Shown here: in pieces, positions 32,488 to 49,142 of the stretch
How the letters are laid out: each line of letters starts with the position of its first letter
How positions within the stretch are numbered: position 1 is the stretch's first letter
NCBI GenBank assembly: GCA_003665825.1
Contig: QPFY01000014.1
Coordinates: forward strand, 248,001 to 312,000
Direction: 5' to 3'
DNA: 64,000 nucleotides
Source of the DNA: Microbotryum silenes-acaulis
Lineage: Eukaryota; Basidiomycota; Microbotryomycetes; Microbotryales; Microbotryaceae
Notes under the pieces: model-generated
The model's input: only the letters and a program-made list of their open reading frames with translations
Told to the model about the DNA's origin: nothing
Database searches by the model: none
Made by a program: the position numbers and the translations under genes

Positions 32488-34273
32488 ATGGTCAACGCAC
32501 CCTCACCTCCCAAGGGCGCATCGAAGCTCGGGTACGAGGTCTTGAACAAGACCTTCCCCCCAGTTTCTCTCGTTCGGTTGCGCCATGGTCAGTCGCAAAA
32601 GCTTTTCGCTTTCCGGCGGAAGCAAGTGCTGACCTCAGACCTCTTCATTCGCTCCATCAGTCATCCTCACTTGGTCACGCTCTTTGGTTACCCAGGACAA
32701 CGCAGCCTGGTTCGAGCACAACCTCTCCTTCGACGACTTGCTCTCGTCCCCGCTCGCTCGCAACGGTCGTATCACCTTGTACGTTGAAGAAGACCTCAAA
32801 TACCGCCGCCACCCGCCCAAGATCTACATTTCTAAAGCTCAGTTCGAGATCCTCACGCGGTGGATCGTCGAAGACGAGGCTGTCCCGGTCGAAATATGCA
32901 AGGCGATGTCTCTCAAGCGCCAATCCCTCCCGACTAGCAAGTTGGGGCCCATCGAGGCGCGTGTCTACGACGACCCGAAAGCGTTGCGCGAGTTCGTTCG
33001 TTCCGAAGCGGCTGCAGAGTACATGACCTCGCCTTCCCACAAACAGAGGCTCATGCTCGTCGGAGAGCAGGTGGGGCATCGTAAGGCCCAGAATTCGACG
33101 TCGCCTCCGCCCGATTCGGCGTCGACGCCCTCCACCCCTCCAGCGACCAGTCCCGAAGGCACCTCTGAACCGTCTCGTAAAAAAGTTAAGCTCGCCAAAG
33201 TCTCATCAACATCTACGCTAACTGTCGAAACATCGCGAATCGCATCACCACCACACCCATCAGCAGCGGTACCCCCAGCGCCCCTTCCCCCTGTCTTTGA
33301 CCTCGACGAGTGCTCGGTCGAGCTCGCCGAACTTCGTGCACGCTATGCCCACGCCAAACGGTACGGTGGCGCGGCTTTCTTGTCCCTCGATGTCGAGACG
33401 TGGGAAAGAGGCCATGACGCCTTGCTCGAAGTCGGCTGGACCTGTGTCGATTTCACGGCGCCTTCTTCCTCCTCGTCGTCGTCTTTGGAATCCGATTCTG
33501 ATTTGGACATGGGAACGGAGTCGGAATCGGAAGGGGAAGAGCGGCCAGCTGCTCCCACTGAATGGGCGACAGTCACTCGTACGGATCAACACGTCGTTAT
33601 CGCGGAGAATATCACGCGACGCAATGGTCGATTCTCACCTGACGCTCGTGACGAATGGGATTTCGGCCCATCGTCGCGAAGTGGGTCGGTCGAACCTACC
33701 GAGACGACACTACCAGCGAGCAAGAAAGCCAAAGCCGACAAGGAGTCCAAGTCCAAGTCCAAGTCCAAATACAAGCACACAGTCAAGGTCCCTGCGGTAG
33801 TCAAGACCGATTCCCTCCTGATGGGTCTGGACAACCTCTACGCTTTACTCGCCGCGACGTTCGAAAATATTACTTCGTCGGAGAAGGACAAGCAGTTGTT
33901 CCTCATCTTCCATGATCCTCGGATGGACCTTAAAGCATTGGGGATGTTGGGCTTCGAGGATGGGTTTGCCAAGCCGGTGAAGGAGTTGGCTGTACAAGCC
34001 AAGACGGGGGACAAGGCAGAGGGAGAGGGGAATGTGTGGATCATCGACACCCAACGCGTCTACGCGGGATGGAAAGGATTCGAACACCGCAAGAGGTTGG
34101 ACCGTTGCTGCTCCGAACTCGAAGTCGCTACGAAACGACTACACAACGCGGGTAACGACGCGCATTACACTTTGGATCTGTTTGAGAGGATGATGGACCC
34201 GCAACGCAAACCTGTGAGCGACCCATTACATAAGCTTGAGCGGCTTCTTAGTCAGAAGGCATTTCAGGGTTAG
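32488..34273 (+). CDS. Gfd2/YDR514C-like protein with DEDD exonuclease-type domain
   Basis: Two exons (32488-32587, 32661-34273) encode 570 residues. The C-terminal half looks like the RNase H-like domain of fungal Gfd2/YDR514C proteins: FLSLDVETWERG (first acidic pair, about residue 254), LEVGWTCVDF, HVVIAENITRRNGRFSPDARDEWDFG, LFLIFHDPRMDLKALGML (second Asp), VWIIDTQRVYAGW, and HNAGNDAHYTLDLF (His...Asp). So DEDDh residues appear intact and 3'-5' exonuclease activity is plausible. Yeast Gfd2 is linked to mRNA export. The N-terminus (FEHNLSFDDLLSSPLARNGRI) is conserved-looking but unknown to me. Three low-complexity insertions (Ser/Thr/Pro, poly-Ser/acidic, KSKSKSK) interrupt the domain. Start is the only in-frame ATG upstream. 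Confidence 0.75.
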
Positions 34274-34579
34274 AACTCGCACCGCTCATTTGTTTGTAAA
34301 GCTAGCGTTGTCGCATTGAATTTTTATCGTGTGTTGTCTTAGTGTGGATGGGCTGTGGGAGTGTTACGGTTGGCCTAGCGTCGGTTTGAAAGCGCCACAC
34401 AGCTGAGTGCCAGCTGAGTGCCACCGTGCAGGACCGTGCGCGCTCGCCCAGCAAGTCACGCTGCTCTCGAGTGGTCGTCGCCCTTCGTCGTCGCCCCTCG
34501 TCGTCCTCCCACCCCACACCACACCGACGCGCCCACCTCCCACCGACCTCAACCCTCACCTGATCATTACCGTTTGATC

Positions 34580-36169
34580 ATGCAGTCCACACTCCCCTTG
34601 GACCCTCCCAAGACGCAGGCCGGTAGCGAGCTCAGAATTCAAATCAACAAGCTCGACTCGGAGCGGTGTCGGTTCGTCGCGGATGGCGTGAATCTTGCGT
34701 ACGTCGAGATCTCTAAGTCCTTGCATATGGTGGTGGTCCAATTGACATGGAAAACTTGATGCTCATTCACTGCTTGCTTCTTCATTCATCCCGTCAATCC
34801 CATGCAATCGATGCGACGATCCTATCCTTCGACCTTTCTCATCCACTCTGGTCCCTGTTCTACAACAGTCTCGCCAACTCACTACGAAGGGTCATGATCT
34901 CCAACATTGAGACACTGGCAATCGACCAAGTTCAAATCGAGGAGAACACCTCCGTGCTACCGGACGAGATGATCGCTCATCGATTGGGACTGATCCCCTT
35001 GTGGAGCGAAGGCATCGACAGGAGGATACCCAACCACAACAAGGTAACGAACGACCCCGTTGAGCCACATCACATTCGATCAATCTCCTACTGACGTTGT
35101 CGTCTGCGAAACCTGTTGGTTCGTTACAGGAATGCGTGTGCGATGCCTTTTGCGACCTGTGCTCGATCACGCTCGAACTGAACGCGTACTGCACCGAGGA
35201 CCGAACGATGGAAGTCACTTCCAAGATGTTGACTGTTGTGGGTGATGATCGATCTGGGATTGGGAGACCATCAGTCGGTGAGTGCACCCTGCCTCAGCAT
35301 TTGGGCTACTTTGGCGCGGGGGGGTTCGTTCGAACGGGCAGGCATGCTCATGAGCTTTACCATTCGACTATCACCAGCTGGCGATCGGGATACAGGTGTG
35401 ATGATCGTCAAGTTGGGAAAGGGACAACAGATCAAGATGAAGTGCATTGCAGTCAAAGTACGTTGAAGCTAGGTCAAGAACCGTGGGCATCGTCCCAGCT
35501 CGCTGACTCGCGGAATTCCTTCACACCGATCACGCACAGGGGAAAGCATTGGAACATGCAAAATGGTCCCCGGTAGCCGCACTGGGGTTCGAATACGATC
35601 CGTACAACAAGCTGCGGCATACCGACCTGTGGTTCGAAGTAGGGACCGACCCGAACGAGGAATGGCCCCTTTCCGAAAATGCACAAGTGAGAGCACGGGT
35701 CGACACAGGTTGACGTGCAGCAATCACTGATGGTGCGGGGATGCTTACGTCACAGTACGAACGCCCACCCGCCAAGGACGGTACCGATCCGTTCGACTTC
35801 AATGCCAACCCAACGCGATTCTACTTTGACGTCGAGGCCGTCGGACAAATGAGGCCCGAGGAAATCGTCGTTAAAGGCATAGATCAACTCATCCTCATGC
35901 TCGCAGACGTTACAACCTCGATTGCCGAAATCGCCAAACCTCGTGTCAACTCGGGGCAAACACCGATGCACCCTGGGATGGGTGGTGCGGATGTCGGAGG
36001 CGGCTACGGTGGCGCGGGACAAAGTGGGTATGATGGTGGGGCAGGGGCAGGGTATGGTGGGTACCCACAAGGTGGTCAAGGACCTGCGGGTGCCGTCCCC
36101 GCTGCGGGTGGGTTCCCCAACTATGGTGCGAGGAGTCCACAGCGGAATGGGTACGACGATTTCAACTAG
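34580..36169 (+). CDS. RPB3: RNA polymerase II subunit RPB3
   Basis: Six exons (34580-34698, 34869-35043, 35130-35277, 35378-35457, 35540-35686, 35756-36169), 360 residues. RPB3 is the alpha-like subunit that pairs with RPB11 to nucleate RNA polymerase II assembly. Support: [70 protein letters not shown] core, a Cys cluster matching the RPB3 zinc site ([10 protein letters not shown]), [40 protein letters not shown], and [17 protein letters not shown]. The last 75 residues are Gly/Tyr/Gln-rich ([15 protein letters not shown]), a disordered tail such as is seen in other basidiomycete homologues by my recollection. Phases all agree. Confidence 0.95.
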
Positions 36170-36950
36170 GGTATGCTAGTCCGCGGAACGGGCCGAGCTT
36201 TTGGAAGCAAGAGCGCGGCGCGACCCCGAGTTTTGTAATTGCAACAAAATCACTTGACCTGTTGCCGTCGATGATGCGAGAATTCTGCGGACCCGTGATC
36301 CGGCTACCGTGACTGCGTGCGTGCAAAGTAACCGTGCGCAGCTTTGACATGGACAAAGGCAGCAGTGCCAAGGCGGGTGCGGGATTCGCCGCTGGTGCTC
36401 AAGTCATTTCGATTTCAGTAACGGGATTGAATGGATCATTAACTTATGTAGGTGAATTGTTCACTTCATTCCCAACACTGCGTCTGCGAGCCCACTTACG
36501 CATTCGGCACGGGACGGTTCTGCGCTTTGCGGCGCTTACTGCTGCGGACGTCCGCGGCTGCTGCGCGCGGCAGGCCGAACATCCGAACGAGTCCGAACGC
36601 AGCTACACGTCGGCCTCGGCTCTAGTGGTCTCCACGGATCTGCTGCTTCTTGTCCTTGCTCCTGTTCTGCTTCTCATCCCTCTACTCTGCTCAATAGGAC
36701 TCCCACCATCGTCCTCCTCCCTTCGCCTCTCCATCTTCAAGGCCGTCAACCAATTCGCCGAGTCCAAAGGCCGGCCGGCTCGGATATCTTTGCCTCTTCG
36801 TCCGCAGCACTCTGGAGGGAGGTCCCGGCGCCAATACGATTTGACTGTTACACTTGAAGCGTCCGAGTGGTATTCCCCTTTCACACTTTGGTTCGCCTTG
36901 GGTCGTGAAGTACTTCCTTCGCACCACCACATTCTGGAGCGATTCACACC
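36170..36950. other. intergenic, upstream of interrupted membrane-protein gene
   Basis: Open frame at 36334-36954 is not recognisable as protein and includes the likely promoter; no other feature seen. Confidence 0.45.
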
Positions 36951-38688
36951 ATGAGGATCCGATCTCTGTACCCCATTGCTTTGGCAGGCCTCTGTAAGTC
37001 CTACAAGTTCTTCGTGCTCTCTCGGACTCGACGGAGGCAGCGCGCGCGACAACTCACGTACTCACGTGCCGCAACGGGCAACAGCTGGCGCACGGACGGG
37101 CCGATGGTCTTGGCCAGGCTGGTGACGCCACAGCGAAGAGGGGTTGACCTGTCGAGACGAAAGATCGTCAAACTAACCAACCCGTACATGTCGTTTGCAG
37201 TCGCTTCCATCACCGCGTACCCTTTACACGTCGAAAGCTCCCCCATCCAAATCACCGCCTCCTTACCCTCTGCTGAGCACTCGACTCTATCCCTCCACCT
37301 CGTAAGAACGGACGATCTCCTATCCGACCTCGACGACCATTCGATCCTCAAGAGGTTGACGCACATTGCGCTGAGGATTGAATTGGATGAGGAGAAGTTG
37401 GTGCTCGGTATCAATGGGAGAGAAATCGAGTTGAAGAGTTTGCATAAGGACTGGGCGGGGGAGAGGGTACAGGCTGTAAAAGCTGAGGTGAGTGGGGAGG
37501 GGAGCTGTGCGCGGATATCATTCGGCTTCTTGAGAGGTTGAGGACTAACCCTGCCTCTCTTTGAACCAAATTCAGGTGTTCACACTCAGCGATGAGTTCA
37601 AAGAAGGATTCGAGCAAGGTGAAGTTATGCCCCAGTCTGAGATCGTCAAGTCGGCGCTCGAGCACTTGCCCAAGGGCATCGTCTCGGTAAGGACCCAAAC
37701 GCGCTATCGGGCACTCTCATTACCCATAAGCTGACCCGGTTATTCGCCTTCACCTATAGGCTCAGATCAGGATCACCGAAGACGAGGTGGCCCCTTCGAC
37801 ACTACCCGCTGGAGCACCGAGCGAAGTTTCTGCCGGCGCGCAGGTCTCGATGAAGGCTTTTGCCGTTACATTGAAGGCGAGTGCGGGCTTTCATACACAA
37901 TCACTCTCAGAAAATGGAGGACTTACCTCGTATTCTGTCCACTTGTAGATCACCGACGTCGACTCCGACTCGATTTCGCATTCGTCGTCCATCATGATCC
38001 CCGTGCTGCGTATCGAGCTCGAGTACGATGATGGCGAAGACTCGATCGTCAAGATGCGTCACTATGCGATCCAACCGAGTGCGCGAGTTGTCGATGCGGA
38101 CGAGACGAACGGGTTGGATTCGAAGATTGCTAACGAGGAAATTGTCGAGGAGAGCGAGCAAGGTCGCGAGTCGGTTGAGGGAGTAGACGAGGATAAGGAG
38201 GAGGGTCTGTGGCACTCCGAGTTGGATGAGGAGAACGGGGACGATGAAGATAAAGAGGACAGCGACGAAGACAAGGATGGATTCTCCGGAAAAGAGAAAG
38301 AAGGCAAGTCCCGGCAACCGGACGGTGGCAAGGGCCGACGACCACCATCACCCGGCAAAGGCGACAAGGGGCGCCTACCTCCGCCTGAGGATGGACACCG
38401 ACGCCCCCTTCCCGAAGGTGGAGACGGCCGACCGCATCCTCCCGGACACGGAGGGGAACGAAAACCTGAAAACCCCAATTATCGACAACCTCCTTCTGTC
38501 CCTGGTCACCATCACCACCACCACAATGGTCCTCCTCCTCCTCCTCCTCCGGCTTGGATCAAGTGGATCGCCGAGCGGCTGGGCGTCCCTCCTCCTCCCT
38601 CTCCTCCTCCTTCCCATAGTCGCAAGCCTCACCACCCGCACGACCGACAAGACATCCCTCCTTTCAATGGGCCATCCGGTAATGATGA

Positions 38689-43793
<5,105 letters not shown>

Positions 43794-44193
43794 GTCTCAC
43801 CGTCGTCCCTCGAATGACGAACGAGAACCACCCCGTCGCCCCGAGGGCCACCGCCATCACCACTTCGGCGATCACCGCCATTCTCACCATGGTCCTCCTC
43901 CTTTCTTCCATCGCCTAACGCACGACCTCCATGCCTTCTTCTACGTCCTCGGCGCGGCCCTCTCCACACCAGGTGGTCGGATCTTCGCCTTCGTCGTCCA
44001 AGGGTTGATGCTCATTTTGATCGTCGTCAAGTTGGCCAGAGCGAGGAGGAGTAATGGAAGTGTGAGGTTGGAAGAAGAGGACGTGGAAGCGGCTCGGGTC
44101 CCTCCTGTTCCTGAGCATTCAGTTCGGAAAGATGAGACGCAAGGGTTGCTTGGGCTTGGGGAGGGGCTCGAGATCAAGATTTCGAAGGCTTGA

Positions 44194-44722
44194 AGGATGT
44201 CGAAGAATCGCTTGTTTATAGTTCAAATTCATCTCTTGTGCCGAGTTCGCTCTTGTTTGTTTAGACATATTGTTTGAGTTGTAACGACTACATGAATCGA
44301 CAATTATGTGCTTCATCGCTTTGCGTCAGGGGGTCCTCTTGAATCTCGCCCTTCAGCTCCCTTCCAGTCGGTACGAGACCATGTTGAGAAAACGCTTCCA
44401 GCTCGTCCACGATGAGCAGGGCCGAACACGCAACAAATGAGACTAGGTCAAGCACGCTTCCGGATGTCGCATGCGACCACGAAAGTCAGACGAAAACGTA
44501 CTGCGGAAAGTACGTATATTATTTTGCTTGAAAGAAACTCGCGCTACGGGGTAAATTTGGGGACGACGACGACTAGGTAAAACGAAGCTTTGATATAAAT
44601 CAGATGTAGGGAACAAATAGGTGGACAAGTCGGGGTGTCCAAGCCGACCAAGGGAAAAATCGAAAGGGTTTCGACGGATGCCCAAGGGGTGAAGTTTACG
44701 GGAGATCGAGGAAGTATCACGA
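44194..44722. other. convergent intergenic region
   Basis: Between the stop of the interrupted gene and the stop of the CFEM-like gene. No gene seen. Confidence 0.5.
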
Positions 44723-46451
44723 TCAAGCGAAGAGAGCGACAACACCGGCGACGAAACCGAGGACACCGGAAACGGCGACCTTGTCGGCGGGGGAGGCGGC
44801 CTTCGCGGTCGCGGCTGGGTGGACAAACAAGTGGTACCTAGGTCAGTACAATGACGACCATCCTGACTTCGACTCGAGACACTCACCAGCAAGAGCACTG
44901 GTGAAGGCCTATGATCAGAAGCGGAAAAGGAATGGTCAGGATTCGTGCAGCTTTTGGATAGGGGCCACGCCGCGAGAACGTACCCCCGCGACCGACGTGG
45001 CGGCGCCAGCAACGGACGCAGCACCGGAAGTGGCGACACCAGCAACGGAGGTGGCGGCGCCAGCAACGGACGCAGCACCGGAAGTGGCGACACCAGCAAC
45101 GGAGGTGGCGTCACTAGCGACAGATCCAGCGCCGGAGGCAGCGACAGACGCAACGGACGAAGCACCTGCGACGGCTCCCGACGCGGCACTCGAAGCACCC
45201 GAGAGGACCGATCCGGCCGAGGCCGAGGCGCCGGAAGCCACACTCGAGGCAGCGCTCATGGAAGAGGAGGCCGACGCCGACGGGCCGGCCGACACTGACG
45301 AAGCGGCCGCGGAAGCACCACTCGTAACTGCACATCGTACCGTAACTAGTTAGCAAAATTGGGAGCTAAATCGGTGCCCTCGAGAATGCTCTGGCACCAA
45401 CGCACCGGAGGCGATGGGGATCGAACTGAGGCTAGCGATCTCGCCCGCAGCAGCTCCAGAGTAGCCCTGGGATGCCAGAACATAGGAGAGAAGACGACAT
45501 GAGCTTCTTGACGCGGGACGATATTTGAGTGTGAATGGAGACCCACGGTGGTGGGAATGGCTACGCCGGCCGAAGCGCAAACTTGCTGGGCAAGGGCGAC
45601 CGAAGTGGCGACTGCGGGTGGAATCATGTCGCTGTCAGGAAGGAAGCCTCACAAAAACCCACGGAAAAGAGAGACTAACCCTCGGCTGCCGAAGCGCAGT
45701 TGTCATTGCAGCAGTTGACCTGTGAGGGCTCCACCGCATGGCATCAAATCACGAGCCCGGACTGGAAGCTGGCCGCCAGCCACACCAAACTCACGAAGGC
45801 CCCGATGAAAGTGCGGACTCCGCAGAGGCCTTGAAGTGATGAAGCCCATGTGGTAGATGTCAGTGTTTGCAGTCCTGGGCAGTATGTCTGTCCGCTTGCC
45901 GCAACCCAACCTACCGGCGATGTCTATGAGGCGTATAGTTAAGGCAATCCGTCAACACAGCTCTGGGTATACGATGGATCGTATCGTAGCAACTGACTTG
46001 TCGGATCAACTCCAGGAGCGAGCGAGCCGGCCTCGGAGATCTTGATGGTGAACTGTCATGAGTGATTGTCGGAAAATGGGGCCTTCGGTCAGTCGTCACG
46101 TCGAGCTGGCTAGCGGAGTGGAGACTAGCGTCGCATGCGTCATCGCCTCGTGCGGATCCCGAGAACAGGCCTAGGCTTGAACTGAATCTGGTAGCCGTCG
46201 TCAACAGGGTCCGCCGGCGAGAGCGATACATCCAACTTTATGAGATGCCAATCAACTTACACAGCTGGTGGCGCACGACTATACGGGAAAGAGTTGGATG
46301 TCAGCAGCCTGATCTCTTCTCCAGCGGCGCTGCTAGTGCGCTGCCACATTACAGCGGAGAACGAAGCACTCACGGGAGCTGACGAAGGGAGCTGTTGCGC
46401 GTTGACACCGGCAGCAGCGGCGACGAGGACGAGAAGAAACTTGGCGAGCAT
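44723..46451 (-). CDS. CFEM-like GPI-anchored surface protein (exons partly resolved)
   Basis: Minus strand. Exon 1 (46451 down to about 46375) encodes a signal peptide MLAKFLLVLVAAAAGVNAQ followed by LPSSAP. Small Cys-containing exons follow: SCATSC around 46270, ANTDIYHMGFITS around 45860, and VNCCNDNCASAAEG then VATSVALAQQVCASAG around 45715-45560. This spacing fits a CFEM domain (eight Cys, extracellular, in other fungi able to bind haem). A long Ala/Ser/Gly/Val stretch covers 45350-44950, and the last exon ends with DKVAVSGVLGFVAGVVALFA, a typical GPI-attachment signal, stop at 44723-44725. I could not fix every middle exon, so exact boundaries and Cys count are open. Confidence 0.65.
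44997..45104. repeat. 54-bp coding tandem repeat, two copies
   Basis: 44997-45050 and 45051-45104 appear identical. They encode 18-residue Ala/Ser/Val/Thr-Gly units in the stalk of the CFEM-like protein. Confidence 0.9.
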
Positions 46452-47408
46452 ACTTCTACTTTTCTCGGGGCGGTTTGATGGCGTTGGATGTGATGTGAGG
46501 AGATGGGGTGAGCGAAGTAAAGAGATCGCCGCCGGTTGCCCACCCCAAGGCCAGCTTCGGGGTCACTCTAGCCACTCTGGCCTACTCTGGCAGGCGAGCG
46601 CCCTCTCATGCCATCATTGGCTCCAGGTGAGACATTTAGCGGCCCTCTCCACTTTCCGATCCGAGGCCCCCATCCAAGGCTTTCGTGAACCCGATTTTGG
46701 TCTGTCAGGCTCAGATGCACTACACAGCCACCGCAATCCGTGTATTTTGCCGTTGTAACATTTCGACGAGAGAGACGAGAATTATACACCTCAGCTCTGC
46801 CTACAGCCCCTGTCTGGGCAGAATTTCCGCCCGAGGCGTGAGATTTCTGTACCACCACCGGGCCCCGGCCTGTGACGTCCGCGTGTAAGCTTGCCCAGAT
46901 CCGAACCTGCTGGCCGCTGGAAGATCGAATCCCAGTACAGATGGAAGGAATGGGTGCAATGTGGCTTCCACGCTAATGGTTAGTACATCTCAAATTTGCC
47001 ACCTGGACGGTCCGACTGGGCACTGTGGCCTAAAACCGGACCCTCCAGACCTTGGACGATAAGGGGCCATGCGCATATTGATCGGGGGACAAACTCGAAT
47101 TTCCTGGTATGGGAAAGCAGCTTCACAGTTGCTCGCGGTGGAGGATCATAGTATAGTTGATTATCGGAGCTGGTAAGTCATCGAAAAAGAACAGACCTAT
47201 TTGCACGGATTACAGACCTTGAACTGGTCAAATTCGATATCCAATCCCCGAGCTCCCGGCTTCAGGTCACTAATAACAGCTCGGAAACATTCGCGGTGAT
47301 GGCTCTTGTCACGTGATCTCGGTTCCCCCGTTCGGCCCCAGTGGCTCGACCTCGCTTCCGTTCGGCAGCTGCCATTCATCGGAGTTATTGCTCGCGTGCT
47401 TGTCATCG
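46452..47408. promoter_or_regulatory. intergenic, divergent promoters
   Basis: Lies between the CFEM-like gene start (minus) and the LYR gene start (plus). Open frames here are short and unrecognised. Confidence 0.45.
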
Positions 47409-47813
47409 ATGTCGACCTTGACTTTAAGACAACTCAAGTTCCAAGCTCGAAACCTATACAAAGAGGTAGGTCGCTCAAACCTCGGCACGTGCTGTAGAGG
47501 CGTGGTGTTACTCATGCCCCCCCCTGCGTTTGCCACCAGTTGCAATACCTCGCGAGAGAATACCCGGACAAGAACTACCCGATTCAGAAGAAACTACACG
47601 GGTGCTTCTCGGCGTTCGTAGGAGCCGACAAGGAGAAGGTCGAGTTGGGGATCAAGAGGGCCGAGTTCATCAAGAAGGGTGAGAAGCCGACTCTCTGGTC
47701 CTTACCTTGTGTAATGGAGGCTTACGATGGATGGTCCTCTTCGCTGTACAGAACTGGAAGCTCTGTACTTTTTGAGAAAGTATCGGGCGATGAAGAAGAC
47801 GTACTACAACTGA
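47409..47813 (+). CDS. ETFRF1 / LYRM5-type LYR protein
   Basis: Three exons (47409-47465, 47540-47678, 47752-47813), 85 residues. ETFRF1/LYRM5 is a small mitochondrial matrix protein that binds electron-transfer flavoprotein (ETF) and removes its FAD in animals. Support: N-terminal LYR-family helix with ARNLYKE, then YLAREYPDKNYPIQKKLHGCF, EKVELGIKRAEFIKKELEALYFLRKYRAMKK, the last part being nearly diagnostic for this branch. Length equals the family's usual 80-90 residues. The first helix has NLYKE where the motif is L-Y-K/R. Phases agree. Confidence 0.85.
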
Positions 47814-48510
47814 AGACGCGGGACAACGCCACTCGTTCAAGGACGGGGCGTGACGGTCTTGGGCCAGAGTTCTCACAAGAGATACAAGTTGGCACTAGAT
47901 CGACTTTAGGTCACGGCGTGCAGCATGTCTACCTATGCACGGACCTGGAGGCCGTCGTCGTTAACGTGAGGGAGGATAGTCTTCAGCGGGAGAGACTCGG
48001 GATCGGATGGACCGTGTAGCGTGTATCAACTCCGCAATTGCAACATGAACAGTGTATAGACTATCTTAACGCTTACAGCATGGGTCTATCCTCACATGAA
48101 TCTGCAGCAAGAGTAGGCCACAGCGTTGCTCCGCACCAAAAGATTCGGCCCGACGAAAGTGATCCCTCTCCTGGCCGATCTGCACCAGAGCTACAGGAGA
48201 GGTCACGTCGAAAATGATGACCATGATAGTGCTGGTACGAAGTGCAGCATAGTGCAGTTATTCGGCGACCCGGACGCCCAGTCAGAGTAGGGAAAACTCG
48301 ACCCAACACATCGGCGTGTGACGTGGCCTCCTGCCGTCAGCGAGTCGACTAAGAACTTCACAATCGGTTCTGTTTGCTTGAAAGCTTCTTTGTAAAAACG
48401 AGGGTCCTCACCAGACCGTACTGTAGTGGCACTGAAAGTGACTAGATTTTCGAGTCAGAGAACCCGGCGCGGGCGAGGCGCCCCTGTCGAGCTGAGAGTG
48501 GACTCGTCAC
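47814..48510. other. intergenic, nothing recognised
   Basis: Short frames only. The 20-mer GTCGACTAAGAACTTCACA near 48343 recurs around 55446, which hints at an old dispersed repeat. Confidence 0.4.
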
Positions 48511-48613
48511 AGCCAGAAACGCGTGCGAAATCGTCAGACCGCCTCACTGTTGGAGACTGTTGGAGATGGTTCAGACTGATGGGGTCTGACAATTTCGCGT
48601 CCGTTTCTGGTTA
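48511..48613. repeat. imperfect inverted repeat, about 30-bp arms
   Basis: 48511-48540 pairs with 48584-48613 with about five mismatches (AGCCAGAAACG... against ...CGTTTCTGGTT); loop about 43 bases. A partial third copy of TTCAGA-TGATG-GGTCTGAC lies at 48639-48660. Confidence 0.75.
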
Positions 48614-48834
48614 TGCCCTCAGTCTGTTGGAGTAGAGTTCAGATTGATGAGGTCTGACACCGCCTGAACCAGCATCTCATAGGTAATACAGCATGGTATC
48701 AGACGCTCTCGTTCAGTTTTCATACAGAATTCTGTCGAAAATCTTTTCCAACAGGCTGAGTGCCGCTAAGATCCACCAGAATGGTCTAAATTCCCTCCGA
48801 CTCATAGCAAAAAAGGGGGATATTTTGAGGATGG

Positions 48835-49142
48835 CTTCGGGACGGGGTCGGGACGGCCGTGGGATGGCCGAGGGATGGTTGCCATCCCAGGATGACCGTG
48901 GACGATCACGGCGCACTACCAGAGTTAGGCGCCCCAACTCTGGGACCGTCCCGGGATGGTCCCCGCGACAGGCGCACCAATGCTGGGACCGTCCGGGGAC
49001 CATCGCGGGACCCGCGCCGATCCTGGGATGGTCCAGGAATTGACGGCGGTCTGGGCACGGTGCTGGGACGGCGCGGGGACTGGTCTGGGTCCCGGGATCA
49101 TCCCGGGATCATCCCGAGATGGTGCCAGGATAGTTGTGGGAT
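48835..49142. repeat. degenerate minisatellite
   Basis: About 300 bases built from variants of CGGGATGGTCCC and GGGACCGTCC, ending in three clean ATCATCCCGGG-type copies (49096-49118). G/C-rich and strongly self-complementary, unlike the AT-rich flanks. Confidence 0.75.
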
